Source: Wenzhouxiangella sp. (GTDB lineage: Bacteria; Pseudomonadota; Gammaproteobacteria; Xanthomonadales; Wenzhouxiangellaceae). From it: DNA of 11,284 nt. Positions 1-6,498 of the stretch are shown in pieces. How positions within the stretch are numbered: the first letter of the stretch is position 1; each line of letters begins with the position of its first letter. Below the pieces are notes generated by a model. The model was not told where the DNA came from. It was given only the letters and a program-made list of their open reading frames with translations, and made no database searches. Where the stretch lies: positions 1 to 11,284 of the forward strand of contig SKZJ01000120.1 in assembly GCA_007127425.1 (NCBI GenBank). The letters are read 5' to 3'. The position numbers were made by a program, and so were the translations under genes.

Positions 1-3
1 GAC

Positions 4-22
4 CATGTAAACTGGGTACATG
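4..22. promoter_or_regulatory. Short inverted repeat upstream of the first gene
   Basis: CATGTA at 4-9 is mirrored by TACATG at 17-22 across a 7-base spacer. It sits about 107 bases before the ATG at 129, in non-coding sequence. A six-base arm can occur by chance, so a role as protein-binding site is only a possibility. Confidence 0.2.
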
Positions 23-74
23 ATTCTGAACAATCACGGTAAAGGTTAAGTTGATCTGGCGCAACTCGAGGGTT

Positions 75-89
75 TTTCTCACTGAGAAA
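75..89. promoter_or_regulatory. Perfect 15-bp dyad, candidate operator
   Basis: TTTCTCA (75-81) and TGAGAAA (83-89) form a perfect 7-bp dyad around a single central C. This is the spacing of a repressor site rather than of an RNA hairpin, since a one-base loop cannot form. It lies 39 bases before the start codon at 129, where an operator or leader element would be expected. No convincing -35/-10 pair was found nearby; TTGATC at 51-56 is the best -35-like hexamer and its -10 partner is poor. Confidence 0.35.
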
Positions 90-128
90 CTGCCCGTGCG
101 CCGTGTGAAATCCTGAGGAGATCGGCAT

Positions 129-482
129 ATGAGCGAACAGCTACAGGCAGTGCCGAGGCAGTTGTTTCGTCGCCCCGGCGTGGCCAACCCGCGTCGATTC
201 GTCGGAGAGTACTGTTTCGAACTGGACGGCTTGTCGGAGATGGTCCGTGTGAGGATCTTCGGTAGCCTGGATGAGGAATGGTACGAGGTGGCGCAGAGTC
301 ATTACCTGCAGCCGCCGGGTGCGAGCGGCCCTTCGATGAGCGAGACCCAGCGCTACGGCAGCGTGGAAGAGGCGCTGTCCGATGTGCTCGACCTCTTTTC
401 CGACGGTTACAAACAGGCCATCGATGCCGGGCACGTGCCCGACGACTCATGGTTGATGCCCAGCCGGGAAATGGATTGGTAG
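129..482 (+). CDS. Small acidic protein of unknown function (117 aa)
   Basis: I do not recognise a family. The start at 129 is well supported: CTGAGGAG at 113-120 is a strong ribosome-binding site eight bases before the ATG. The protein has no signal peptide, membrane segment or cysteine-rich motif, apart from one Cys near residue 29. The first 25 residues are basic (RQLFRR, NPRR). The rest is acidic, ending in a run with several Asp, Glu and Trp residues (DDSWLMPSREMDW). Residues around 75-100 (SVEEALSDVLDLFSDGYKQA) look like an amphipathic helix. It is probably a soluble cytoplasmic protein. It is transcribed toward the hydrolase gene, with only 18 bases between the two stop codons. The upstream non-coding 128 bases hold two dyads. 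An overlapping minus-strand reading frame is less likely because this frame has the ribosome-binding site. Confidence 0.75.
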   Translation: MSEQLQAVPRQLFRRPGVANPRRFVGEYCFELDGLSEMVRVRIFGSLDEEWYEVAQSHYLQPPGASGPSMSETQRYGSVEEALSDVLDLFSDGYKQAIDAGHVPDDSWLMPSREMDW

Positions 483-490
483 TATTTTCC

Positions 491-516
491 GGCTAGCTGG
501 CTAGCTGGCTAGCTGG
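491..516. repeat. 8-bp tandem repeat, 3.25 copies, at the hydrolase stop codon
   Basis: GGCTAGCT occurs at 491-498, 499-506 and 507-514, followed by a partial GG. The array covers the convergent gap and the last four codons plus stop (TAG at 501-503) of the minus-strand hydrolase. Because the unit is 8 bases it is a candidate for replication slippage. Reading the minus strand, the stop falls in the second unit met, so the protein end stays the same as long as two units remain. Each unit holds the palindrome GCTAGC, so the array can also fold on itself, but no T-tract follows on either strand. Confidence 0.9.
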
Positions 517-1199
517 GTGATGAGCCGTTGATGGATCCAGTCGTCGACGCGTTCGACCTCTTCGGGGGAGACGGTGTGCTCGATGGGGTACTCGTCCCAT
601 TCGACCGAGTAGCCATCGGCCTGCAGGGCATCGCGGCTGGCGCGCGCATCGTTGATCGGCACCACGCGATCATTTACACCATGCAGCATGAGAATCGGCG
701 TGTCGCGACTGGCGGCCTCGGCTTCCTCCATGAGGCTGTCGGCGAACAGCAGTTCCCCCGACATGACGACGATGCCGGCCAGGGTGTGCGGGTAGCGCAG
801 ACCGGCGTGCAGGGCCAGTGTCGCACCCTGCGAAAATCCCGCCAGGATGATATGGCGTGGGTCGCGCCCCTGCTCACGGACACGATCAAGCAGGTCGTGC
901 ACCGATCGTGTGCTTTCGTCCATGCCCTCCCGGTCCAGCGGCGCCTCGCCGGGCTCGCCACGGACGTCGAACCATGCTCGCGTCGGCATGCCTTCGTTGA
1001 CCGTGATGCGCCGAAGCGGGGCGTTGGGGGCGATGTAGTGCAGGCCGATCTCGCGTGACTGGCGCAGGTTGACCAGGATGGGGTTGAGGTCTTCGGCATT
1101 GACACCCATGCCGTGGAGCCAGACATTGGCGGCCTTGACCTTGCGGCGCGTATAGACTTCGAAGACTTCCTGCTTGTCCTGTTTTTCCTGCTGGTTCAT
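501..1199 (-). CDS. Alpha/beta hydrolase, phospholipase/carboxylesterase family
   Basis: A 232-residue serine hydrolase of the phospholipase/carboxylesterase type, expected to cleave short-chain carboxyl esters or lysophospholipids in the cytoplasm. The family features are clear. WLHGMG near residue 27 is the oxyanion-hole strand, and GFSQG at 121-125 is the nucleophile elbow with Ser123. HGVNDRVVP at 173-181 gives the acid Asp177, and YPIEHTVSPEE gives His208. The residue before the catalytic His region is Glu207 where this family often has Gly, a small deviation. Length matches the usual 200-230 residues. I chose the ATG at 1199 over an upstream start at 1358 because GGGAGTG lies just before it; the extra 53 residues are non-homologous-looking and overlap the neighbouring gene. 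It has no signal peptide. It is last in the minus-strand block, 91 bases after the deacetylase-like gene, and may have its own promoter in that gap. The true substrate cannot be read from sequence. Confidence 0.9.
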   Translation of the reverse strand: MNQQEKQDKQEVFEVYTRRKVKAANVWLHGMGVNAEDLNPILVNLRQSREIGLHYIAPNAPLRRITVNEGMPTRAWFDVRGEPGEAPLDREGMDESTRSVHDLLDRVREQGRDPRHIILAGFSQGATLALHAGLRYPHTLAGIVVMSGELLFADSLMEEAEAASRDTPILMLHGVNDRVVPINDARASRDALQADGYSVEWDEYPIEHTVSPEEVERVDDWIHQRLITQLAS

Positions 1200-1238
1200 T
1201 GTCACTCCCACGTCGCGAAAACAATTGAATCGTGTCTC

Positions 1239-1267
1239 AATCTGACCGCGGGATGATCCACTGTCAA
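1239..1267 (-). promoter_or_regulatory. Candidate promoter of the hydrolase gene
   Basis: On the minus strand TTGACA (1267-1262) is a perfect -35 hexamer. Seventeen bases further is CAGATT (1244-1239), a poor -10 with three of six matches. It lies 39 bases upstream of the hydrolase ATG in the only sizeable gap of this gene block. The perfect -35 and correct spacing argue for it and the weak -10 against. Confidence 0.35.
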
Positions 1268-1290
1268 CCATGCGGCCTGTTTGATCGCGG

Positions 1291-2130
1291 TCAACCTTGT
1301 GCTTGCGCGTCGGCCAGCAGCCTGGCCAGGTCGCCGGGCTCCTTCCAATCGCGGGCAAACATGTAGCGGGGCAGGTGCCAGGGGTCGCTTTGCGCCGTGA
1401 CCGGTTCGGGATCGCAGGCCAGGGCGGCCTTCAGCCCCAGGGCCGGACCGCGCCGCGGCAGGTACTCCTGGCGGATGTAGTCGCTGGCCTGGCCGTAGGG
1501 ATAGGCAAAGAACTGTGGTCGGCGGCCGGCCTTTCGTTCGATGTAATCGCTGGCCTGATCGACTTCGGCGCGGCATTCGGCCTCGGTCTCGATGAAGCGG
1601 AAGTCGCCGCGCCGGTTGTCGCGTTGTACGGTGCGTTCGAGCGATCCGTGGTTATGGTCCCAGCTGTGGCTTTCGATGCTGATCAGGCCGGTGGCATTGG
1701 CCTTGGCCCACCAATCGTCGCGCCACACGTTCAGGCTCATGTAGTCGGTTCGGTCGAGCTCGACGCGCGCCTCCGGGGAGGCAATGGCGAAGGCGCTGAC
1801 GTGCGGGCGATGCCGACTGTCCGCGGGCAGTGTCTCGCGGAACTCGTGCAGGCGCTGGCCCAGGCTTTTCTGCAGGCCGCAGGTGGGATGATCGAAGGGC
1901 TCGAAATCCATGATCGAGCCGTCATCGGCGGTCAGTACCGCGACCTTGTCCGGAAGGTTTCCCACCGCCAGGCCGGCCAGCGCATCGCTCAATGGCAGCA
2001 CAGTCCAGCCCAATGCATCCAGCGTGACCAGATCCTCGCCGAAGGCGATCAGGTCGTTGTCGGCGTAGCGGTTTTCGAGTACCCGGATCGAGTGCCAGGA
2101 CAGGATGACGAAACGAGGGTTCGTGGTCAT
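1291..2130 (-). CDS. Polysaccharide deacetylase-like (NodB-homology) protein
   Basis: A 279-residue protein with the metal-dependent carbohydrate deacetylase motifs in order. LTADDGS (66-72) is motif 1, with Asp69 as likely base and Asp70 as metal ligand. HSWDH (155-159) is motif 2, supplying the two metal-binding histidines. FAYPYG (208-213) is motif 3, and LPRYMF (253-258) a later conserved segment. Family members remove N- or O-acetyl groups from peptidoglycan, chitin-like or exopolysaccharide sugars. The specific sugar is unknown. The first motif has Ala where most members have Phe (TFDDG). No signal peptide is visible at the N-terminus, which is unusual for an enzyme acting on envelope glycans and suggests either a cytoplasmic substrate or non-classical localisation. 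The ATG at 2130 lies 12 bases after the stop of the lipoprotein gene and has no clear ribosome-binding site, so translational coupling is likely. The peptide QASDYI occurs twice, at 192-197 and 214-219, on each side of motif 3. Confidence 0.85.
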   Translation of the reverse strand: MTTNPRFVILSWHSIRVLENRYADNDLIAFGEDLVTLDALGWTVLPLSDALAGLAVGNLPDKVAVLTADDGSIMDFEPFDHPTCGLQKSLGQRLHEFRETLPADSRHRPHVSAFAIASPEARVELDRTDYMSLNVWRDDWWAKANATGLISIESHSWDHNHGSLERTVQRDNRRGDFRFIETEAECRAEVDQASDYIERKAGRRPQFFAYPYGQASDYIRQEYLPRRGPALGLKAALACDPEPVTAQSDPWHLPRYMFARDWKEPGDLARLLADAQAQG

Positions 2131-2142
2131 GATGGTGTGAAC

Positions 2143-2667
2143 TCAGCGGAAGCGATTGGCCTGGCCGGGCACAACATGCAACCAGCCGTCGTAGTCGACC
2201 GGACGTTCACGCCCGTGAGCGTCGATCAGTGTCAGTCGCATCGTCCACCGCATGGACGGGTGCTCGCCGGCACCGAGGGCCTCCAGGCGTTCCAGCCCGG
2301 CAGCTTCTGCCCGGCTTTCGATAGGTACCAGTTCACGCGATCGGGTCGGCAGGGTAAAGGGTTGTTGCTGCCGTGTGCTGATGAGCTTCTCTCCGTCCAG
2401 GCTCAGCTCCAGGGCCAGCGCTTCGTAACGCAGCGACCGTTCGTTGAGGTTGCGCATGGCCAGGTCCATGGCAATCGAACCGTTGCGATGCTCCAGCGTG
2501 TCGATGCCGACTCTCAGCATGTCGCTGGTGATGCGGGGCAAGCTTCCGGCACAGGCAGCCGTCAGGCTCAGCAGGATGAGCGCAACCGGTAAAGGCCATC
2601 GGGTCGAGTGCAACAAAGGGTGGCTCCAGGGCAGAACGATGCGAATGTCCATCATACCGTTTCGCAT
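2143..2667 (-). CDS. LEA14-like (WHy-domain) lipoprotein
   Basis: A 174-residue predicted lipoprotein. The N-terminus has a hydrophobic stretch ending in LTAAC, a good lipobox, so the mature protein should start at Cys39 and be anchored in the inner or outer membrane. The mature part reads like a water-stress/hypersensitive-response (WHy) or LEA type 2 domain. It has a beta-rich stretch with IAMDLAMRNLNERSLRYEALALELSLDGEKL, in which the Asn-rich turn after the second strand and the 'layer of increasing order' strand pattern are typical. Such small periplasmic lipoproteins occur in many gammaproteobacteria and have no settled function. The start is uncertain: ATG codons at 2667, 2655 and 2652 all fit, and none has a strong ribosome-binding site. 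It begins 21 bases after the permease stop and is followed closely by the deacetylase-like gene, so it belongs to the same transcript. Confidence 0.75.
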   Translation of the reverse strand: MRNGMMDIRIVLPWSHPLLHSTRWPLPVALILLSLTAACAGSLPRITSDMLRVGIDTLEHRNGSIAMDLAMRNLNERSLRYEALALELSLDGEKLISTRQQQPFTLPTRSRELVPIESRAEAAGLERLEALGAGEHPSMRWTMRLTLIDAHGRERPVDYDGWLHVVPGQANRFR

Positions 2668-2688
2668 GGTGTCGCTGTTGCCGTTGCG

Positions 2689-3561
2689 TCATTGGATCTG
2701 GGTCCTCCACTGATTCCGGGTGCGGGGGTCGAGTCGGATCTGCATGCGGTCGGCGAGCAGGCTGCCGGCCATGACCAGCCCGAACAGGAAAAGCGTCGCG
2801 GCCAGGAAGTTCATGTACTGCCCGGCCATGATGTCCTGGCCGGCTTCGGCGAGCATCAGCCCCCAACTGATCGAGTCCTGCACGCCAATGCCGAGAAAGC
2901 TGAGTACAACCTCGGCCTTGATGGCGGCAACGAAGACCAGCGTGGCCTGTACGAGCAGCACGTGGGCGAGGTTGGGCAACAGGTGGCGCACAATGACGCG
3001 GGCGTGCGTACTGCCGCCGGCACGTGCCGCTTCGATGAAACCGGATTGTCCGAGGCGGATGGTTTCGGCCCGAACCACCCGTGCGGTTGTGGTCCAGAAG
3101 ACAACGATCATGGCCAGGTGCATGGCCATGGCGTGTCCCTGCAAGGCGAAAGCAACCGCGGCCACGAAGAGGTAGAAGGGGATGGCATCGATGGTTCCCT
3201 TCAACCAGAGGATCAGTTCGTCGAGACGGCTGCCGTTGAAAAGTCCCGCCACCGCACCGAGCAGTCCACCCACCATGCTACTGGCCAGTGCGACCAGCAG
3301 ACCGATTTCGAATGCGGTGGCCGTGGCCGCCACCGCTCGGAGCAGGATGTCCTGGCCGAGACGGTTGGTGCCCAGCCAGTGGTCGGTCGAGGGCGCGGCC
3401 CACATGACACCGGTGATCTCTCCCCAGCCGTCGGCCCAGAGTCCGAGCCAGACGCCGACGGCGGCTATGACGTAGGCGACGACGATCAGCGGCGCGATCC
3501 AGTCGACCACGACCATTGGCTTTCGATTTATCTGAATCCGGCTTGCCGATACGTGGTTCAT
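2689..3561 (-). CDS. Peptide-type ABC transporter permease, DppC/OppC family
   Basis: A 290-residue inner-membrane permease forming one half of the channel of a dipeptide/oligopeptide-type importer. Visible features are an N-terminal membrane segment (about 20-42) and the conserved HWLGTNRLGQDILLR block at 61-75, equivalent to the family's H-x-x-GT-(D/N)-x-x-G-(R/Q)-D-x-L-x-R. The EAA loop at about 175-198 (FIEAARAGGSTHARVIVRHLLPNL) docks on the ATPase, and SFLGIGVQDSISWG at 221-234 is near the end. Four to six further membrane helices fill the rest. Length matches the family. The ATG at 3561 overlaps the upstream permease stop as ATGA (3558-3561), so the two are translationally coupled. An upstream open frame to 4137 is only the antisense-free extension inside the neighbouring gene and was not used. 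No ATPase gene follows. Confidence 0.92.
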   Translation of the reverse strand: MNHVSASRIQINRKPMVVVDWIAPLIVVAYVIAAVGVWLGLWADGWGEITGVMWAAPSTDHWLGTNRLGQDILLRAVAATATAFEIGLLVALASSMVGGLLGAVAGLFNGSRLDELILWLKGTIDAIPFYLFVAAVAFALQGHAMAMHLAMIVVFWTTTARVVRAETIRLGQSGFIEAARAGGSTHARVIVRHLLPNLAHVLLVQATLVFVAAIKAEVVLSFLGIGVQDSISWGLMLAEAGQDIMAGQYMNFLAATLFLFGLVMAGSLLADRMQIRLDPRTRNQWRTQIQ

Positions 3562-4517
3562 GCCAGCCGGATTCTCGGGTCGGCCAGGCGACACAGCAGG
3601 TCGGCGACGGTGACGGCCACGGCAAACAGGACGGCACTGAGCCCGACCACGGCCATGATGACCGGCTGGTCGCCGGAGAGGATGGCCTGATAGGTGACCC
3701 GGCCGATCCCTGGGATCGAGAAGTGACTTTCCATCAGCAGGCTGCCCGAGATGGCGAGTGCGGGAACCGAATACACGATACGGGTCATTATCGGTAGCAG
3801 GCAGCCGCGCAGGACATGTCGGAACATGATGCGGGCAGGACCGGCACCGTAGGCACGCGCGGTGCGCACGTGACCTGCGTTCATGGCGTTGACCAGCATG
3901 GCGCGGAAGAAGCGGGTGTTGTAGCCGATGCTTGCGAACACGAATGCCAGCGTGGGAATGGTGACATGGGCCAGGTAGCTGGCCGGGCCATCCACAGCCC
4001 AGCCGCGCACCGGAAACCAGCCCAGCCAGACGCCGAAGACGGCTTGCAGGGCGATGATGATGATCACGAACGAGAGGCTCATGCCGACAACCGATACGCC
4101 GGTGATCAGCCGGTCCAGTCGGCCGCCACGGTGCCATGCTGCGACCATGGCCAGAAACAGGGCCAGTGCGGTACCGAGAATGAAACCCGGGGCAAGTAGC
4201 AGGGCCGAGATCGGCATGGTTCGGGCGAGCAGGTCGCGAACTTTTTCACCGCTGGTCTCGGTGTGACCCAGGTCGAGCGTTGCCAGGCGATGCAGGTAGT
4301 CTGCATAACGCATCCAGAAGGGGCGATCCTGGCCGAGTTCACGCTGCAGGGCGGCCAGGTCCGCGGCTGTTGGATTCTTGCCGAGCATGGCATGGGCCGG
4401 ATCCGGGCCGAAGTGCACGGTGAGCGTGAAACTGATCAGGGTGACGCCCAAAAGCAACGGCAGCGATGCTGCCAGTTTGCGCGTGACGAATCCCAGCAGT
4501 TCGAACCTCGACGTCAA
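3558..4517 (-). CDS. Peptide-type ABC transporter permease, DppB/OppB family
   Basis: A 319-residue permease, the partner of the DppC/OppC-like subunit. It has a first membrane helix at about 15-34 and the family's periplasmic block RYADYLHRLATLDLGHTETSG (70-90). Several further helices follow, then the EAA loop at about 216-243 (HVRTARAYGAGPARIMFRHVL) and FSIPGIGR at 266-273. The start is a TTG, not an ATG: the complement of 4515-4517 reads TTG and overlaps the lipoprotein stop as TTGA. CGGAG about eight bases upstream is an adequate ribosome-binding site. No ATG in the first 40 codons would leave the first helix and periplasmic block intact, so TTG is preferred. Residues required for ATPase docking look intact, so the subunit should be functional with an ATPase supplied from elsewhere. 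Confidence 0.92.
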   Translation of the reverse strand: MTSRFELLGFVTRKLAASLPLLLGVTLISFTLTVHFGPDPAHAMLGKNPTAADLAALQRELGQDRPFWMRYADYLHRLATLDLGHTETSGEKVRDLLARTMPISALLLAPGFILGTALALFLAMVAAWHRGGRLDRLITGVSVVGMSLSFVIIIIALQAVFGVWLGWFPVRGWAVDGPASYLAHVTIPTLAFVFASIGYNTRFFRAMLVNAMNAGHVRTARAYGAGPARIMFRHVLRGCLLPIMTRIVYSVPALAISGSLLMESHFSIPGIGRVTYQAILSGDQPVIMAVVGLSAVLFAVAVTVADLLCRLADPRIRLA

Positions 4518-6298
4518 GGCGCCGCTCCGATGCCGACAAAACGCAGGAAGTGACCGCCGAGCATCTCACGGTCGGGCAGCATGTGCACGTGCCGATGCCA
4601 GAGATGGAGCCGGGTACGCGACAGGCTGCCGATGTGTACGCAGTCGTTGATGACCATTTCATTGAGTTGTCGATAAAGTGCCGCGCGTTCCTCGCCTGCT
4701 TCGAGTCGTGCGGCTCGTTCGAACAAGCGGTCGAACTCCGGATTGCTGTAATTGAAACTGTTGGCGCCGGGCGCGGCATTGGGGCCGTAGAACATCTGCA
4801 GGGCGTACTGGGCATCCGGCCAGGCCATGGTCCACCCGATCAGGAAAAGGTCGAGTTCGCCGCCGGTGATTGCGCGGGAAAAGTCGCCGAAACTGGCGAA
4901 AGCCCGGTGGCGCAGGCGTTCATTCGGAATCCCGATGGTCTGCATGCGGGCGCGGAACTGTTCGAACATCTGGCGTTGATGGACGCTTGCTTCCAGGCCG
5001 TAGGTCAGTCGCGGCAGGGTCTCGGGTGACCAGTCATGGGCTTGCAGGCGCCGTTGGGCCCTTTGCGGGTCATGGTCGGTGGAACTGGCGTCCAGCGATG
5101 GGTCGAACGCATCGAGGAACGGCGGTATGACGCCGGGAAAGACCTGCCCGAGGCCGTGGTAGAAGGTGTGATTGCGTTCCTGCCAGTCGAAACCTTCGCG
5201 CATGGCGCAGCGCAAGGCCCGGTTGGCGCGGTCGATGTCCTCGTCGGGGTGATGGCCAATGGCCTCGTTGGCCATGTTGAAGCCGTAGAACACGAAGCCG
5301 GCTTCAGGTTCGGCCAGGGTGTGGTACTGCCGTTCGATGTCCGGGCGAAAGCGGAGCGGGTCGCGAGACGCGAGCAACTGGCCGGACTTCTCGGGCGGCA
5401 CCATGACATTGTCCACTTCGCCGGCGACAAAACTGGTCCAGCGAGACGTCGGCTCGGTAATGAAGTGGACCTCCAGACGATCGATGAACGGATAGGTTCG
5501 ACCATTCAGCGGTTCGAGTCCGAGTTCGGCATGGCGCTGCGGGTCAAGTCCCTCTGCCGCCAGGTCGAGCGCGCCACGGTCGAAATCCGGGTTGCGCTCA
5601 AGCACGGCCCGGCTTTCATCGAAGCGCTCAAGAATAAAAGGGCCGGAGCCTACCGGGCGGACGCCGAATTCGCGGCCGTAGTACTCGACCGCCTCGCGCG
5701 GCACGACGGCCGACAGGGCCATCGCCAGGGTATGCGCCAGTTGCGGAAAGGGGGCGGTCAGTTCGATCACCAGTGTCTGGTTGTCGACAGCGTGCAGCCC
5801 GGCAATTCGCCGGTCGGGATTGGCGCCGGCCTCGATCCATTCTTCCAGTCCGACGATCTTGCCTCGCCATAACCAGGCGCCCTGCGAACGTGTGGCCGGG
5901 TCGAAGTGGCGTCCGAGCGAGTACACCACGTCGCCAGCCGTGACGGCCCGTCCCCGGCCGCGGGGAAAGGCCGGGTCATCGGCGAATCGCACGTTCTCTC
6001 GCAGTTCGATGGTCCAGACGAGTCCGTCGTCGGACACATCGGGCATGGTGGCGGCCAGGTTGGGGGTCAGTTCATAGGGTCTGGACAGGTAGCGGTAGCG
6101 AAACAGTGTGTCGTAGAGATTGACCACCAATGTGGCGGAGTAAATGTTGGCTGCATGGGCAGGGTCGAGACTGGCCGGTATGCCGTCGATGGCGTGTCGG
6201 TAGACGACTGGGGCTTCTCCATTGCCGCCCGAGCGCTCGCAGGCGACACAGAGCAGCAGTGCGGTAACAACGGCACTAGCGGTTCGGGCGAAAGACAT
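4514..6298 (-). CDS. Peptide-type ABC transporter substrate-binding lipoprotein (SBP family 5)
   Basis: A 594-residue extracytoplasmic solute-binding protein of the family that includes DppA and OppA. It captures peptides or related solutes in the periplasm for the two downstream permeases. After the signal sequence the domain begins with VVYRHAIDGIPASLDPAHA, the usual 'L-N-P/D-P' opening of family 5. The rest shows the family pattern: LVWTIELRENVRFADD, TAGDVVYSLGRHFDP, GSGPFILERF, MREGFDWQERN and FLIGWTMAWPDAQ. The likely start is the ATG at 6298, because GGAG (6308-6305) lies six bases before it; an upstream ATG at 6310 has no such site. The lipobox is atypical: CVAC has Cys at -3 where Leu is usual, with the modified residue probably Cys20. 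At 594 residues it is longer than the usual 500-540. Its stop overlaps the permease start by four bases. Confidence 0.92.
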   Translation of the reverse strand: MSFARTASAVVTALLLCVACERSGGNGEAPVVYRHAIDGIPASLDPAHAANIYSATLVVNLYDTLFRYRYLSRPYELTPNLAATMPDVSDDGLVWTIELRENVRFADDPAFPRGRGRAVTAGDVVYSLGRHFDPATRSQGAWLWRGKIVGLEEWIEAGANPDRRIAGLHAVDNQTLVIELTAPFPQLAHTLAMALSAVVPREAVEYYGREFGVRPVGSGPFILERFDESRAVLERNPDFDRGALDLAAEGLDPQRHAELGLEPLNGRTYPFIDRLEVHFITEPTSRWTSFVAGEVDNVMVPPEKSGQLLASRDPLRFRPDIERQYHTLAEPEAGFVFYGFNMANEAIGHHPDEDIDRANRALRCAMREGFDWQERNHTFYHGLGQVFPGVIPPFLDAFDPSLDASSTDHDPQRAQRRLQAHDWSPETLPRLTYGLEASVHQRQMFEQFRARMQTIGIPNERLRHRAFASFGDFSRAITGGELDLFLIGWTMAWPDAQYALQMFYGPNAAPGANSFNYSNPEFDRLFERAARLEAGEERAALYRQLNEMVINDCVHIGSLSRTRLHLWHRHVHMLPDREMLGGHFLRFVGIGAAP

Positions 6299-6427
6299 CG
6301 GGTTCTCCATGGTGCACGGGAAGATTAGCGGAAGCGGTCGCGCCGGCACAACCGCATTGTTGACCCGCTCTTGGCCTGCCTGCAGAAAGATGCGGCAGAT
6401 CACCAGAGCGGCGCCGCAGTATTCTAC

Positions 6428-6456
6428 TTGACAGGAGCGGCAAATGCCGGTATTGT
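6428..6456 (+). promoter_or_regulatory. Sigma70-type promoter of the EAL/DUF6502 unit
   Basis: TTGACA at 6428-6433 is a perfect -35. Seventeen bases later TATTGT at 6451-6456 matches four of six -10 positions. Transcription would start near 6463, giving a short leader of about 36 bases before the ATG at 6499. Two related dyads overlap this promoter and its start site, suggesting repression or activation by a DNA-binding protein. Confidence 0.65.
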
Positions 6457-6475
6457 CGATTGCCATAAATGGCAA
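6438..6475. promoter_or_regulatory. Paired dyads overlapping the EAL-unit promoter, candidate operators
   Basis: CGGCA-AA-TGCCG at 6438-6449 lies in the spacer between -35 and -10. TTGCCAT-AA-ATGGCAA at 6460-6475 covers the presumed transcription start. Both share a GGCA/TGCC core around a central AA. GGCAAATG is also directly repeated at 6439-6446 and 6471-6478, 32 bases or about three helical turns apart, so a regulator could bind both on one face of the DNA. No known consensus was recognised. Confidence 0.4.
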
Positions 6476-6498
6476 ATGACAAAAATGAGGGAGAGGAA

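Noticed and set aside
491..516. Reading the 8-bp tandem repeat as a terminator
   Set aside because: The units can pair, but no T-tract follows on either strand, so it is not a standard intrinsic terminator.
1297..2592. A 431-codon plus-strand reading frame opposite the deacetylase and lipoprotein genes
   Set aside because: It is antisense to two genes with clear family motifs and a lipobox. Long antisense frames are expected in GC-rich coding DNA. Its peptide shows no recognisable domain.
2608..3690. A 360-codon plus-strand reading frame opposite the DppC-like permease
   Set aside because: It is a shadow of the permease. The translated protein is rich in His, Gly, Gln and Asp with no fold-like pattern, whereas the minus strand has the full permease motifs.
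6469..6498. An upstream ATG for the EAL gene, adding ten residues
   Set aside because: It has no ribosome-binding site and lies inside the start-site dyad. The ATG at 6499 has AGGGAG at proper spacing.
6457..6498. A c-di-GMP riboswitch in the leader of the EAL unit
   Set aside because: The predicted leader is about 36 bases, far too short for any known c-di-GMP aptamer.
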